DNA from: Kluyvera ascorbata ATCC 33433
GTDB lineage: Bacteria > Pseudomonadota > Gammaproteobacteria > Enterobacterales > Enterobacteriaceae
Reading direction: 5' to 3'
DNA length: 57,802 nt
Assembly (NCBI RefSeq): GCF_000735365.1
Contig: NZ_JMPL01000017.1
Location: forward strand, 1 to 57,802
The position numbers and the translations under genes are program-made. Shown here piece by piece: positions 1 to 9,496 of this stretch (positions within the stretch are counted from its first letter, which is position 1; the number at the start of each line of letters is the position of its first letter). Under the pieces are notes generated by a model, which worked only from the letters and a program-made list of their open reading frames with translations, was not told the origin of the DNA and made no database searches.

Positions 1-20
1 TTACTGCTTCTGATTTTAAT

Positions 21-97
<77 letters not shown>

Positions 98-110
98 TCC
101 GTGGATGCGC

Positions 111-138
111 ACTATACTCCGCTCAGCATTTGTTGCAA
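111..138 (-). promoter_or_regulatory. Promoter of the initiator tRNA
   Basis: Reading the minus strand, TTGCAA and TATAGT are separated by 16 bases, about 14 bases before the tRNA 5' end. The bases after the -10 box are GC-rich (GCGC), as in stringently controlled stable RNA promoters. The assignment is from sequence pattern only. Confidence 0.6.
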
Positions 139-304
139 CCATTTTTGTGGCAAATCACTCATTTTTTTATAACTTGTACGTATGTGGCGCAATTTGCGTT
201 TTTTTTGTGCGAATTGGTAACTGGGCTTCGCGTTCGCATTTAAATACCCCTGGGGGTTTGTTATCTTCACCGGGCACTTTCGATAATGCGGAATACAAAA
301 TACC

Positions 305-1402
305 ATGAAAGGACGTTGGGCCAAATATGTGGCAACGGGTGCAATGCTGGCGATGCTGGCTGCCTGTTCGTCAAAACCGACCGATCGCGGTCAACAGTAT
401 AAAGACGGGAAACTCACCCAGCCTTTCTCACTCGTGAATCAACCTGATGCCGTCGGCGCACCAATTAACGCGGGCGACTTTGCGCAGCAGTTAAATGAGA
501 TTCGTAACGCCTCTCCGCGCCTCTACGGCAACCAGAGCAACCTTTATAGCGCCGTGCAGCAGTGGCTGCTCGCGGGCGGCGACACCCGCACCATGCGCCA
601 GTACGGCATTGACGCCTGGCAGATGGAAGGGACCGACAACTACGGCAACGTGCAGTTTACCGGCTACTACACGCCGGTTGTCCAGGCTCGTCATACACGT
701 CAGGGCGAATTCCAGTATCCTATCTACCGTATGCCGCCTAAACGCGGCAAGCTGCCGTCCCGCGCGAGCATTTATGCCGGTGGGCTGAGCGATAACTACA
801 TACTGGCCTACAGTAATTCGCTGATGGATAACTTCATCATGGACGTGCAGGGCAGCGGCTATATTGATTTCGGCGACGGCTCGCCGCTGAACTTCTTTAG
901 CTACAGCGGCAAAAACGGCTGGCCCTATAAAAGTATCGGCAAGGTGCTGATCGACCGTGGTGAAGTGAAGCGCGAAGATATGTCGATGCAGGCGATCCGT
1001 CACTGGGGCGAAACCCACAGCGAAGCGGAAGTCCGCGAGCTGCTGGAGCAGAACCCGTCATTCGTCTTCTTTAAACCGCAGTCGTTTGCTCCGGTGAAAG
1101 GCGCCAGCGCCGTGCCGCTGATTGGCCGCGCTTCAGTGGCGTCTGACCGCAGCATTATTCCGCCGGGCACCACGCTGCTGGCTGAAGTGCCGCAGCTCGA
1201 CAATAACGGTAAGTTTAACGGCCAGTACGAGCTGCGCCTGATGGTGGCGCTGGACGTCGGCGGCGCGATTAAAGGCCAGCACTTTGACATCTACCAGGGC
1301 ATCGGCCCGGATGCCGGGCACCGTGCGGGCTGGTATAATCACTACGGACGCGTATGGGTGCTGAAGACAGCGTCCAACGGCGGGAATGTGTTTAGCGGTT
1401 AA
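305..1402 (+). CDS. mltA: Membrane-bound lytic murein transglycosylase A
   Basis: MltA cleaves the glycan strands of peptidoglycan, leaving 1,6-anhydromuramic ends. It is an outer-membrane lipoprotein: a 20-residue signal peptide ends in a lipobox (LAAC) with the lipidated cysteine at residue 21. At 365 aa it matches the E. coli length. The catalytic aspartate (308 in mature E. coli numbering) corresponds to D328 of the precursor in the motif HFDIYQG near the C-terminus, followed by the conserved GHRAGWYNHYGRVWVL end. It is transcribed away from the initiator tRNA and is followed by a REP sequence and tcdA, as in E. coli. Confidence 0.97.
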   Translation: MKGRWAKYVATGAMLAMLAACSSKPTDRGQQYKDGKLTQPFSLVNQPDAVGAPINAGDFAQQLNEIRNASPRLYGNQSNLYSAVQQWLLAGGDTRTMRQYGIDAWQMEGTDNYGNVQFTGYYTPVVQARHTRQGEFQYPIYRMPPKRGKLPSRASIYAGGLSDNYILAYSNSLMDNFIMDVQGSGYIDFGDGSPLNFFSYSGKNGWPYKSIGKVLIDRGEVKREDMSMQAIRHWGETHSEAEVRELLEQNPSFVFFKPQSFAPVKGASAVPLIGRASVASDRSIIPPGTTLLAEVPQLDNNGKFNGQYELRLMVALDVGGAIKGQHFDIYQGIGPDAGHRAGWYNHYGRVWVLKTASNGGNVFSG

Positions 1403-1413
1403 GTCCGTGATTT

Positions 1414-1454
1414 CCCCGGCGTCTTGTAGCCCGGCCGAGCAACGCGACGCCGGG
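1414..1454. repeat. REP-like palindromic element (TAGCCCGGC type)
   Basis: The stretch contains CCCCGGCGTC and, facing it, GTAGCCCGGCCGAGC followed by GACGCCGGG, forming an imperfect palindrome between mltA and tcdA. The same TAGCCCGGCCGAG core recurs near 7141, 22240 and 36630, so it is a dispersed repeat family of this genome. Confidence 0.75.
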
Positions 1455-1484
1455 AACGCTCGATATCAATGAATTTGAGGTTTT

Positions 1485-2297
1485 ATGTCTGTGGTTATCA
1501 GTGACGCCTGGCGCCAGCGTTTTGGCGGCACGGCACGTTTGTACGGTGAAAAAGCGCTACAGGTCTTTGCTGACGCGCATGTGTGCGTGGTCGGTATTGG
1601 CGGCGTTGGCAGCTGGGCGGCGGAAGCGCTGGCGCGTACCGGCATCGGTGCGATCACGCTTATCGACATGGATGACGTGTGCGTTACCAACACCAACCGT
1701 CAGATCCACGCCCTTGGCGGCAACGTCGGGCTGGCGAAAGCGGAAGTGATGGCCGAGCGTATTCGCCTGATAAACCCTGAGTGCCGCGTCACCGTGGTGG
1801 ATGATTTCGTCACGCCGGATAACGTCGCCGAGTACATGGGCGCGGGCTACAGCTACGTGGTGGACGCTATCGACAGCATTCGCCCGAAAGCCGCGCTGAT
1901 TGCCTACTGCCGTCGCTATAAAGTCCCATTGATTACTACCGGCGGCGCGGGCGGGCAGATTGACCCAACGCAGATTCAGGTAAGCGATCTGGCGAAAACC
2001 ATCCAGGACCCATTGGCGGCGAAGCTGCGTGAGCGGCTGAAAAGCGATTTTGGCGTGGTGAAGAACAGCAAAGGCAAGCTCGGCGTCGACTGCGTATTCT
2101 CAACTGAAGCGCTGGTTTACCCGCAGGCGGACGGTTCGGTCTGTGCAATGAAAAGCACGGCGGAAGGCCCGAAGCGGATGGACTGCGCCGCTGGATTCGG
2201 TGCAGCGACTATGGTCACCGCCACTTTTGGCTTCGTGGCGGTTTCCCATGCGCTGAAGAAAATGCTCGCGAAAGCGGAGCGTCAGGCTAGCGTCTGA
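1485..2297 (+). CDS. tcdA: tRNA threonylcarbamoyladenosine dehydratase
   Basis: TcdA (CsdL) is an E1-like, ATP-dependent enzyme that cyclises t6A37 in ANN-decoding tRNAs to ct6A, working with CsdA and CsdE. The 270-aa protein carries the ThiF/MoeB-type Rossmann motif [16 protein letters not shown] near residues 35-50 and the adenylation-associated [12 protein letters not shown] segment in the middle. Its 3' end runs into csdE, which converges from the minus strand with 16 bases of overlap. The three genes of this sulfur and t6A pathway are adjacent, as in E. coli. Confidence 0.96.
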   Translation: MSVVISDAWRQRFGGTARLYGEKALQVFADAHVCVVGIGGVGSWAAEALARTGIGAITLIDMDDVCVTNTNRQIHALGGNVGLAKAEVMAERIRLINPECRVTVVDDFVTPDNVAEYMGAGYSYVVDAIDSIRPKAALIAYCRRYKVPLITTGGAGGQIDPTQIQVSDLAKTIQDPLAAKLRERLKSDFGVVKNSKGKLGVDCVFSTEALVYPQADGSVCAMKSTAEGPKRMDCAAGFGAATMVTATFGFVAVSHALKKMLAKAERQASV

Positions 2298-2731
2298 CGC
2301 GCGGCTTCCATCATTGCCTCGCTCAGGGCCATCAGGCCCTGAGCGCGAGAGGCGCTTAGTTGACCGCGTAGCCCTAGTTCATCAAACAGGTTGAGCGGAT
2401 CGTCTGCCAGAATCTCCGCTGGCTGTTTGCCTTCCGCCGCCGTCAGCAGCACCGCCAGTAGCCCACGTACAATCCTTCCTTCGCTATCGCCAAAGAAGTG
2501 CAGCGTGCCGTCTGGAGATTGGGTATAGCCCAGCCAGACGCGGTTTTCGCAGCCGGGGATCTCGCGCGCCTGCGCTTTAAGCTCGTCCGACAGCGCTGGA
2601 AGCTGTTTTCCTAACAGGATCAACTGGCGGTATTTCTCTTCCCACTGCGAAAGCGCCGCAAACTGTTTTCGTAACGTTTCAGGCGTTACGGTGGTGCCGA
2701 ACGGGTGTCCGGCGAGTGAAGGCGTCGTCAT
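2282..2731 (-). CDS. csdE: Cysteine desulfurase sulfur acceptor CsdE
   Basis: CsdE is a SufE-family protein that takes persulfide sulfur from CsdA and stimulates it. The 149-aa sequence has the acceptor cysteine at residue 61 in the motif IPGCENRVW, as in E. coli. Its ATG overlaps the csdA stop by one base (TAATG on the minus strand), so csdA and csdE are translationally coupled in one operon. Confidence 0.96.
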   Translation of the reverse strand: MTTPSLAGHPFGTTVTPETLRKQFAALSQWEEKYRQLILLGKQLPALSDELKAQAREIPGCENRVWLGYTQSPDGTLHFFGDSEGRIVRGLLAVLLTAAEGKQPAEILADDPLNLFDELGLRGQLSASRAQGLMALSEAMMEAARQTLA

Positions 2732-3936
2732 TAGTCCACCAGAAGTTCGAGCGCACGGTCGACGGCGCTGACCAGCGCTTGAACGTCGTCCTGCGTATTG
2801 TAAGGGGCAAACGAGGCGCGCAGCGTACCGCTCACGCCCATTGCCGCCAGCAGCGGTTGAGCGCAGTGCTGACCGGCGCGCAGCGCAATGCCGTATTCCG
2901 CCATCAGCGTCACCATATCGCTGTGGTGAACGCCAGCAAAATCAAAGGCCAGCAGGCTGGAGTCCTGACAACGGAAAGAGCGGAAGCCTGGGCGTTTTGC
3001 CAGTTCTTCCTCCGCAAGCGTCGCCAGACCCCGGCTCCAGGATTCGGCCTGTACCATGTCGATATCGGACAGCCACTCCAGTGCCGCGCTGAGGCCAATC
3101 ACCCCGGCAACGTTTGGCGTACCGGCCTCCAGACGATAAGGCACCGGCTGAGTGGTGAAACCGTCGAAGGTCACTTCGCTGATCATTTTGCCGCCGCCGA
3201 GCCACGGCGTCATGGCGTCGAGCAGCTCGCTTTTGCCGTACAAGGCGCCAATGCCGGTGGGCCCGTAGAGCTTATGGCCGGAAAAGGCGTAGAAGTCGAT
3301 ATCCAGCGCCTGCACATCTGCCGGGAAGTGGACGGCACCTTGCGCCCCGTCGACCATCACGACCATATTCGACTGATGGGCGAGCGCGATTGCGCGGGCC
3401 AGGTCCGGGCAACCGCCGGTGACGTTGGACATTTGCCCCAGCGCCAGAATACGGCTGCGTGGGGTAATCAGTGCGGTGAGTCGTTCAACGTCGGGCAGGC
3501 GGTCTGCGCCCAGCGGCAGCTGGACTATTTTTGCGCCGGTCTGTTCAGCCACCATCAGCCACGGCACCAGGTTGGCATGGTGCTCGGCGACGCTGACGAT
3601 GATTTCATCGCCCGGCTGCAGGCGAGGGCGCGCATAGCACTGGGCCACCATATTGATGGCTTCGGTGGTACCGCGCGTCCAGACGATATCCTTGCCGCCT
3701 GGCGCGTTGAGCCAGCGGGCCACCTGGTCGCGTGCGGCTTCATAGCGTGCCGTCAGGCGCTGTGCTTCGGCAAACTGGCTGCGGTGGACGTTACCCGCGC
3801 TCAGCGAGTAGAAATGCGTCGTCGCCTCGATGACCGCCTGCGGTTTTAACGCGGTGGCGGCGCTATCAAGGTACACCCCGGCATCGTGCAGGGCGGGAAA
3901 CTGGGCGCGAAACTGCGCTGGGGAGAAGGCGTTCAT
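2731..3936 (-). CDS. csdA: Cysteine desulfurase CsdA
   Basis: A PLP-dependent class V aminotransferase-fold enzyme that removes sulfur from cysteine or cysteine sulfinate as an enzyme-bound persulfide. The start chosen gives 401 aa beginning MNAFSPAQF, equal to the E. coli length, with a GAGGA ribosome site just upstream; an in-frame ATG at 4026 would add 30 residues without family support. The PLP lysine lies in FSGHKLYGP and the catalytic cysteine is C358 in RAGQHCAQP. It is the first gene of csdA-csdE and diverges from ygdI. Confidence 0.96.
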   Translation of the reverse strand: MNAFSPAQFRAQFPALHDAGVYLDSAATALKPQAVIEATTHFYSLSAGNVHRSQFAEAQRLTARYEAARDQVARWLNAPGGKDIVWTRGTTEAINMVAQCYARPRLQPGDEIIVSVAEHHANLVPWLMVAEQTGAKIVQLPLGADRLPDVERLTALITPRSRILALGQMSNVTGGCPDLARAIALAHQSNMVVMVDGAQGAVHFPADVQALDIDFYAFSGHKLYGPTGIGALYGKSELLDAMTPWLGGGKMISEVTFDGFTTQPVPYRLEAGTPNVAGVIGLSAALEWLSDIDMVQAESWSRGLATLAEEELAKRPGFRSFRCQDSSLLAFDFAGVHHSDMVTLMAEYGIALRAGQHCAQPLLAAMGVSGTLRASFAPYNTQDDVQALVSAVDRALELLVD

Positions 3937-4128
3937 GGAATTCCTCATATCAATAAGGAGATCGTCGCGCAAAATGCGCGTTGATACAAGGCTTGTGCTC
4001 ATCGTCGGAATTATCCGGAACTGCATACGAAGCCGCGTCAGTGTCTTATGCTGTTTAGTGTTGGGGAAAAATTAATCCCTGTTGTTAATCTAATATTGAA
4101 TAGCATAAGTCGCTTTAAGGAGAACAAA

Positions 4129-4356
4129 ATGAAAAAGACTGCCGCCGTACTCTCTGCCTGTATGCTGACTTTCGCGCTGAGCGCCTGCGCGGGGCCGAAC
4201 TACGTGATACACACTAATGATGGCCGAAGCATCGTGTCTGAAGGGAAACCTCAGACGGATAATGATACTGGTTTGATTTCGTATAAAGATGCGAACGGTG
4301 TGAAACAGCAGATTAACCACAGCGAAGTGAAAGAGATGGTTGCGCTGGAGAAATAA
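4129..4356 (+). CDS. ygdI: YgdI-like small lipoprotein (DUF903)
   Basis: A 75-aa lipoprotein with a 19-residue signal ending in LSAC, so the lipidated cysteine is C20. Position +2 is Ala, which predicts the outer membrane. The mature part is the short DUF903 domain (YVIHTNDGRSIVSEGKP). The start at 4129 has a strong AAGGAG site 7 bases upstream; a longer frame from 4048 lacks one. The function of the family is unknown. It sits beside gcvB, as in E. coli. Confidence 0.93.
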   Translation: MKKTAAVLSACMLTFALSACAGPNYVIHTNDGRSIVSEGKPQTDNDTGLISYKDANGVKQQINHSEVKEMVALEK

Positions 4357-4374
4357 AAAGGCGATCGTCCAGGC

Positions 4375-4581
4375 AAAAAAAAGCACCGCAATTAGGCGGT
4401 GCTACATTAATCACTATGGACAGACAGGGTAAATGTACAGGAAGTGAAAAAGGGTAGCCTTGCTACCGTGATCTGAATTGCAGACCAATTGCAAACACAA
4501 CAACACAACATCACAACCGTAAGCCAAAAGCCCTTCAGAACACGCATTCCAAAAAAAGCTTCTCGTTCCGGCTCAGGAAGT
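4375..4581 (-). ncRNA. gcvB: GcvB small regulatory RNA
   Basis: The minus strand from 4581 begins ACTTCCTGAGCCGGAACG, the conserved 5' end of GcvB, and runs about 207 nt, matching E. coli in size. The G/U-rich seed region R1, used with Hfq to repress many amino acid and peptide transporter mRNAs, corresponds to 4494-4518. The RNA ends in a hairpin (AGCACCGC/GCGGTGCT) followed by a U-run at 4375-4381. It diverges from gcvA, whose product activates it in E. coli, and its terminator faces the 3' end of ygdI. Confidence 0.95.
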
Positions 4582-4587
4582 GCCGCC

Positions 4588-4616
4588 ATGATAGGTATTT
4601 GCTGGTAGAAGCTCAA
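4588..4616 (-). promoter_or_regulatory. Predicted gcvB promoter
   Basis: On the minus strand TTGAGC and TATCAT are spaced by 17 bases, and the -10 box ends 6 bases before the conserved GcvB 5' end. Between here and gcvA lies a CTAAT pentamer (4648-4652), the motif reported within GcvA sites. Confidence 0.6.
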
Positions 4617-4708
4617 CGGACAAATTATAATGGCTCAGATAAAAAAACTAATAGGTTAACTGTTGTTTCCTATTTGTTAAAATCAATTAACAATTGAGTT
4701 CTGGGACC

Positions 4709-5626
4709 ATGTCAAAGCGTTTGCCACCACTTAATGCATTACGTGTATTTGATGCAGCCGCACGCCATTTAAGCTTCACTCGCGCGGCCGATGAGCTTTT
4801 TGTGACGCAGGCCGCAGTAAGCCACCAAATCAAGTCTCTTGAGGATTTTCTGGGGTTGAAGCTGTTTCGGCGGCGCAATCGTTCTCTGCTTTTGACCGAA
4901 GAAGGGCAGAGCTATTTTCAGGACATCAAAGAGATCTTTTCGCAATTAACAGAGGCAACGCGTAAACTACAGGCACGAAGCGCGAAAGGGGCGTTAACCG
5001 TTAGTTTATTGCCCAGTTTTGCTATTCAGTGGCTGGTGCCGCGTCTCTCAAGCTTTAACTCAGCTTATCCGGGAATTGATGTCAGAATCCAGGCCGTAGA
5101 CCGTCAGGAAGACAAGCTGGCGGACGATGTCGACGTGGCGATTTTTTATGGCCGCGGCAACTGGCCGGGGCTGCGCGTGGAAAAACTGTACGCCGAGTAT
5201 CTGCTCCCCGTCTGTTCCCCGCTGCTGCTGACCGGTGAGAAAGCGTTAAAAACGCCCGCTGACCTGGCAAAACACACGCTGCTGCACGATGCTTCCCGCC
5301 GCGACTGGCAAACGTATACGCGCCAGCTGGGGCTCACTCATATTAACGTACAACAGGGACCGATCTTCAGCCATAGCGCCATGGTGCTACAGGCTGCCAT
5401 CCACGGACAGGGGGTTGCGCTCGCGAATAACGTGATGGCGCAGTCGGAGATTGAGGCAGGCCGTCTGGTGTGCCCGTTTAATGATGTTCTGGTCAGTAAG
5501 AATGCGTTTTATCTGGTTTGTCATGACAGTCAGGCTGAACTGGGTAAAATAGCGGCCTTTCGTCAGTGGATTCTGGCGAAAGCGGCGAATGAACAAGAAA
5601 CGTTCCGTTTCCGTTACGAACAATAA
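4709..5626 (+). CDS. gcvA: Glycine cleavage system transcriptional activator GcvA
   Basis: A LysR-type regulator that activates gcvTHP with glycine present, represses it with purines through GcvR, and activates gcvB. Starting at the ATG at 4709 gives 305 aa (MSKRLPPLNALRVFD), the E. coli length; an upstream in-frame TTG at 4694 is not needed. The N-terminal winged helix-turn-helix (LSFTRAADELFVTQAAVSHQI) spans roughly residues 18-45, followed by the effector-binding domain. gcvB is divergent. Confidence 0.97.
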   Translation: MSKRLPPLNALRVFDAAARHLSFTRAADELFVTQAAVSHQIKSLEDFLGLKLFRRRNRSLLLTEEGQSYFQDIKEIFSQLTEATRKLQARSAKGALTVSLLPSFAIQWLVPRLSSFNSAYPGIDVRIQAVDRQEDKLADDVDVAIFYGRGNWPGLRVEKLYAEYLLPVCSPLLLTGEKALKTPADLAKHTLLHDASRRDWQTYTRQLGLTHINVQQGPIFSHSAMVLQAAIHGQGVALANNVMAQSEIEAGRLVCPFNDVLVSKNAFYLVCHDSQAELGKIAAFRQWILAKAANEQETFRFRYEQ

Positions 5627-5645
5627 ATGAATTTAGGGTAATACC

Positions 5646-6041
5646 ATGACCAGCCGTTTTATGCTGATTTTTGCCGCAATCAGTGGCTTTATTTTTGTCG
5701 CACTGGGCGCGTTTGGCGCGCACGTGCTGAGTAAATCGTTGGGCGTTGTCGAAATGGGTTGGATCCAGACCGGTCTGGAATATCAGGCATTTCACACGTT
5801 GGCGATTTTTGGACTGGCGGTCGCGATGCAGCGCCGCATTAGTATCTGGTTCTACTGGAGCAGCGTATTCCTGGCGCTGGGTACCGTGATGTTCAGCGGT
5901 AGCCTGTATTGCCTTGCGCTCTCCCATTTACGCCTGTGGGCGTATGTTACCCCGGTGGGCGGCGTCAGCTTCCTTGCCGGTTGGATTTTGATGTTGATTG
6001 GTGCCATTCGACTTAAGCGTAAGGGTGTTGTTCATGAATAA
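5646..6041 (+). CDS. ygdD: YgdD-like inner-membrane protein (DUF423)
   Basis: A 131-aa hydrophobic protein with about four membrane segments, starting [26 protein letters not shown]; the GAFGAH motif is characteristic of DUF423. The molecular function is not established. It lies 19 bases after gcvA and overlaps the start of rlmM by 8 bases (ATGAATAA), so ygdD and rlmM are probably translated together. Confidence 0.94.
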   Translation: MTSRFMLIFAAISGFIFVALGAFGAHVLSKSLGVVEMGWIQTGLEYQAFHTLAIFGLAVAMQRRISIWFYWSSVFLALGTVMFSGSLYCLALSHLRLWAYVTPVGGVSFLAGWILMLIGAIRLKRKGVVHE

Positions 6042-7134
6042 GGTTGTGCTGTATTGCCGCCCTGGGTTTGAGAAAGAGTGTGCTGCGGAAATTACTGATA
6101 AAGCCGGTCGCCGCGAAGTGTTTGGCTTTGCGCGCGTTAAAGATAACTCCGGCTATGTGATTTTCGAATGCTATCAGGAAGGGGACGCCGACAAGCTGGC
6201 GCGAGAGCTGCCGTTTAGCTCGCTGGTGTTTGCCCGCCAGATGATTGTGGTTGGCGAACTGCTGAAAGATTTACCTGCCGAAGACCGCGTAACGCCGGTT
6301 GTCGGTATGCTGCAAGGCGTGGTGGAGAAAGGTGGCGATCTGCGCGTTGAAGTGGCAGACACCAACGAAAGCAAAGAGCTGATGAAGTTTTGCCGTAAGT
6401 TCACCGTGCCGCTGCGCGCTGCGCTACGTGAAGCTAACGTGCTGGCGCCGTACGAGACCACTAAGCGTCCGGTGGTGCACGTGTTCTTTATCGCGCCGGG
6501 CTGCTGCTATACCGGGTACTCCTATAGCAACAACAACTCACCGTTCTACATGGGTATTCCACGCCTGAAGTTCCCGGCCGATGCCCCAAGCCGCTCAACC
6601 CTGAAGCTGGAAGAGGCGTTCCATGTCTTTATCCCGGCCGACGAGTGGGACGAGCGTCTGGCAAACGGCATGTACGCGGTCGATCTGGGCGCGTGCCCTG
6701 GCGGCTGGACCTATCAGTTGGTGAAGCGCAACATGTGGGTCTCCTCCGTGGATAACGGCCCGATGGCGCAGAGCCTGATGGATACCGGCCAGGTGACCTG
6801 GCTGCGTGAAGATGGTTTCCGCTACCGCCCAACCCGCAGCAACATCTCGTGGATGGTGTGCGATATGGTTGAGAAGCCGGCGAAAGTGGCGGCGCTGATG
6901 GCCGATTGGCTGGTGAACGGCTGGTGCCGTGAGACCATCTTCAACCTCAAGCTGCCGATGAAAAAGCGCTATGAAGAGCTGTCGCAGAACCTGGCGCACA
7001 TCCAGGCAAGGCTTGATGAAAACGGGATTAACGCCCAGATTCAGGCGCGCCAGCTGTACCATGATCGCGAGGAAGTGACCGTTCACGTACGCCGTCTGTG
7101 GGCCGCCGTCGGCGGTCGTCGCGACGAGCGTTAA
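6034..7134 (+). CDS. rlmM: 23S rRNA 2'-O-ribose C2498 methyltransferase
   Basis: RlmM uses SAM to methylate the ribose of C2498 in 23S rRNA. The start at 6034 ([16 protein letters not shown]) gives 366 aa, the E. coli length; the in-frame extension to 5998 lies inside ygdD. A THUMP-like N-terminal domain precedes a Rossmann methyltransferase domain with the SAM motif [14 protein letters not shown] near residues 220-233 and a conserved [11 protein letters not shown] segment. It overlaps ygdD and is followed by a REP element, with xni convergent. Confidence 0.96.
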   Translation: MNKVVLYCRPGFEKECAAEITDKAGRREVFGFARVKDNSGYVIFECYQEGDADKLARELPFSSLVFARQMIVVGELLKDLPAEDRVTPVVGMLQGVVEKGGDLRVEVADTNESKELMKFCRKFTVPLRAALREANVLAPYETTKRPVVHVFFIAPGCCYTGYSYSNNNSPFYMGIPRLKFPADAPSRSTLKLEEAFHVFIPADEWDERLANGMYAVDLGACPGGWTYQLVKRNMWVSSVDNGPMAQSLMDTGQVTWLREDGFRYRPTRSNISWMVCDMVEKPAKVAALMADWLVNGWCRETIFNLKLPMKKRYEELSQNLAHIQARLDENGINAQIQARQLYHDREEVTVHVRRLWAAVGGRRDER

Positions 7135-7140
7135 TGATTG

Positions 7141-7169
7141 TAGCCCGGCCGAGCGCAGCGACGCCGGGG
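7141..7169. repeat. REP-like element
   Basis: TAGCCCGGCCGAGCGCAGCG followed by ACGCCGGGG, another copy of the TAGCCCGGC-type repeat, between the convergent genes rlmM and xni. Confidence 0.75.
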
Positions 7170-7198
7170 TTAGCTCCGAGCCTGCATCGGGGGCGGCG

Positions 7199-7954
7199 TT
7201 ATCGGTTAAGCCTTAACTGCTGCAAATTGCCATCGATATGCAAATCCGTCTCCAGCCGCGCGATATCGCGGCATAAAAACGCCATCTCCTGGTGCTCAAT
7301 CAGTTTCTTGCGCCACTTCTCCGGTATGTCATCCAGATGCGCATACAGCGTCTCCAGCGTGGGGAACTGCGTTAACAACTGGGTAGCGCTCTTTGGGCCA
7401 ATCCCCGCCACGCCCGGCACCTTTGAACTGCTGATCCCTGCAAGCCCCCAGTAGTCCGGCAGCTGATGCGGCTGGACGCCGAACTCTTTTTCGATAAACG
7501 GCACGTCGAGCCAGCGCTTCTGGAAATAGTCGCGAATGCGCAGGTTGGGCGAGAGCAGCTGGCAGTAGCCTTTATCGGTGGAGACGATGGTGGCCTGATG
7601 GCCTGCTCCAGCGACTTTCACCGCCAGCGTTGCCGCTAAATCGTCGGCTTCGTTTCCGCTGGAAACCCAGCAGCGCACGCCGCGTAGTTCGAAGGCAGCG
7701 CGCAGCGCGGGCATTTCAGCATGCAGGTCGTCTGGCATGGGCGGACGGCCCGCTTTGTAGTCAGGAAGGCGCTGGTGACGCCAGCCGCTATTGCGCGCCT
7801 CGTCGTCAAACACCGCCACCGCGTGAGTTGGCTGGCTGTGGGCAATCAGCAGATCCAGCGCGTGCTGGCAGGTTTCCACACAAGGGGAACCCTGAACGGC
7901 ATGGATACGGCGTATCAGGTTGAGTGCATCAACAATCAGCAAATGGACGGCCAC
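7199..7954 (-). CDS. xni: Flap endonuclease Xni (ExoIX)
   Basis: A homologue of the 5'-3' nuclease domain of DNA polymerase I. The start chosen is a GTG at 7954, giving 251 aa ([16 protein letters not shown]), the E. coli length; an upstream in-frame ATG at 7993 adds 13 unlikely residues. The PIN-like active-site acidic residues are visible in GNEADDLAA and STDKGYCQL, and the helix-hairpin-helix [11 protein letters not shown] is near the C-terminus. Confidence 0.94.
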   Translation of the reverse strand: MAVHLLIVDALNLIRRIHAVQGSPCVETCQHALDLLIAHSQPTHAVAVFDDEARNSGWRHQRLPDYKAGRPPMPDDLHAEMPALRAAFELRGVRCWVSSGNEADDLAATLAVKVAGAGHQATIVSTDKGYCQLLSPNLRIRDYFQKRWLDVPFIEKEFGVQPHQLPDYWGLAGISSSKVPGVAGIGPKSATQLLTQFPTLETLYAHLDDIPEKWRKKLIEHQEMAFLCRDIARLETDLHIDGNLQQLRLNR

Positions 7955-8033
7955 AGGTGTTCTCCCTAACGATTCGAGCGACAAGGGTAACATTCACGGC
8001 ACAGTGAGGCTATTGGCGAGGGATAAAACGGGA

Positions 8034-8063
8034 AGAGGCCTCGCAAAACTGCACGAGGCCTCT
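8034..8063 (-). terminator. Rho-independent terminator of sdaCB
   Basis: A perfect 10-bp stem (AGAGGCCTCG/CGAGGCCTCT) with a 10-base loop lies just after the sdaB stop codon, followed on the minus strand by a T-rich run. Confidence 0.75.
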
Positions 8064-8075
8064 GGGGGGATGACG

Positions 8076-9443
8076 TTAGTCGCAGGCGACCACTTTCATC
8101 GCCAGGCCGCCGCGAGAGGTTTCGCGATACTTGGCGTTCATGTCTTTACCGGTTTCGTACATAGTCTCGATAACCTTATCGAGGCAGACGCGCGGCTCGC
8201 TGGTACGGCGAAGCGCCATACGTGCGGCGTTCACCGCTTTGACTGAAGCAATGGCGTTACGCTCGATGCACGGTACCTGTACCTGGCCGGCAACCGGGTC
8301 GCAGGTCAGACCGAGGTTATGTTCCATACCGATTTCTGCGGCGATGCATACCTGCGCAGGGCTTGCGCCTAGCAGTTCAGCCAGACCCGCAGCGGCCATG
8401 GAGCAGGCTACGCCGACCTCACCCTGACAGCCCACTTCGGCACCGGAGATAGAAGCGTTCATCTTGTACAGTGAGCCAATCGCGCTCGCGACCAGCATGT
8501 AGCGCGCCAGCGAGTTAGCGTTCACTTCACGGATAAACTTGTCGTAGTACGCCAGCACCGCAGGAACAATCCCGCAGGCGCCGTTGGTTGGTGCCGTTAC
8601 CACGCGGCCACCGGCGGCGTTCTCTTCGTTAACGGCCAGCGCGAACATGTTGATCCAGTCGACAACCGCCATTGGGTCGCTGCTGATTTTATCCTGGCTT
8701 ACCAGCATACGACGCAGCGCGGCGGCGCGGCGCGGAACGCGCAGTTTACCCGGCAGGACACCTTCAGTGGTGGTGCCGTGTTCGATACCACCCTTCATCA
8801 CTGCCCAGACGTCAGCGAAGTGCTTTTCCAGCTCTTCTTTGCTGTGTAGCGCCAGTTCGTTTTGCATCATCAGGCCGGAGAGCGACAGCCCGGTTTCGTT
8901 GCAGTGACGCTGCAAATCGGCGGCGTTTTTGTACGGGTAAGGTACGGCAACTGGCGCTTCAGTCGTCTGACCGAAGTGCTCTTCATCGACGATAAAGCCA
9001 CCGCCGATGGAATAATAGGTTTTGCTGTAAACGGCGTTGTCGCCCGCCAGTGCGGTGATACGCATGCCGTTTTCATGCAGGGAGAGGTTGTCGGCATGGA
9101 AGTTCATGCACTGGTCAACCGGGAACTCCACTTCGTGCTGACCGTTGGCCAGCATCAGGCGACCGTGGGTGTTCACGTCCTGGATAAACGACGGGATAGC
9201 GTCGATATCAACCGTATCAGGCAGATTTCCTGCCAGACCCATAATGATGGCGATATCGGTATGGTGACCTTTACCGGTCAGAGAGAGTGAGCCGTAAACA
9301 TCGACGACTACGCGAGTAATATCATTGAGGATCCCACGCGCAATCAAGTCGTCCGTGAACTGTTTGCCTGCTTTCATTGGCCCCACGGTGTGTGAGCTGG
9401 AAGGACCAATGCCGATTTTGAAAATATCGAATACGCTAATCAT
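8076..9443 (-). CDS. sdaB: L-serine ammonia-lyase, iron-sulfur type (SdaB)
   Basis: Deaminates L-serine to pyruvate and ammonia using an oxygen-sensitive 4Fe-4S cluster rather than PLP. The 455-aa protein carries the N-terminal beta domain starting ISVFDIFKIGIGPSSSHTVGP and the C-terminal alpha domain with conserved cysteines in TNGACGIVPA and in the GAEVGCQGEVGVACSMAA region. sdaC lies 53 bases upstream on the same strand, so the serine importer and the deaminase form an operon. Confidence 0.96.
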   Translation of the reverse strand: MISVFDIFKIGIGPSSSHTVGPMKAGKQFTDDLIARGILNDITRVVVDVYGSLSLTGKGHHTDIAIIMGLAGNLPDTVDIDAIPSFIQDVNTHGRLMLANGQHEVEFPVDQCMNFHADNLSLHENGMRITALAGDNAVYSKTYYSIGGGFIVDEEHFGQTTEAPVAVPYPYKNAADLQRHCNETGLSLSGLMMQNELALHSKEELEKHFADVWAVMKGGIEHGTTTEGVLPGKLRVPRRAAALRRMLVSQDKISSDPMAVVDWINMFALAVNEENAAGGRVVTAPTNGACGIVPAVLAYYDKFIREVNANSLARYMLVASAIGSLYKMNASISGAEVGCQGEVGVACSMAAAGLAELLGASPAQVCIAAEIGMEHNLGLTCDPVAGQVQVPCIERNAIASVKAVNAARMALRRTSEPRVCLDKVIETMYETGKDMNAKYRETSRGGLAMKVVACD

Positions 9444-9496
9444 GAGGCGTCCCTATGGTATTGAAGTGCGCCGCCCCGAGGGACGGCGCAGGGTGA

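Noticed and set aside
2716-3849. A 377-codon open frame antisense to csdA
   Set aside because: It is fully inside csdA on the other strand, has no family likeness, and csdA has all catalytic residues.
4045-4109. CTTATGCT and AGCATAAG, an 8-bp inverted repeat around the csdA-ygdI intergenic region
   Set aside because: The arms are short and 49 bases apart in AT-rich DNA, so chance is a sufficient explanation.
4407-4616. A 69-codon minus-strand frame over gcvB
   Set aside because: It is explained by the GcvB RNA gene and has no independent support.
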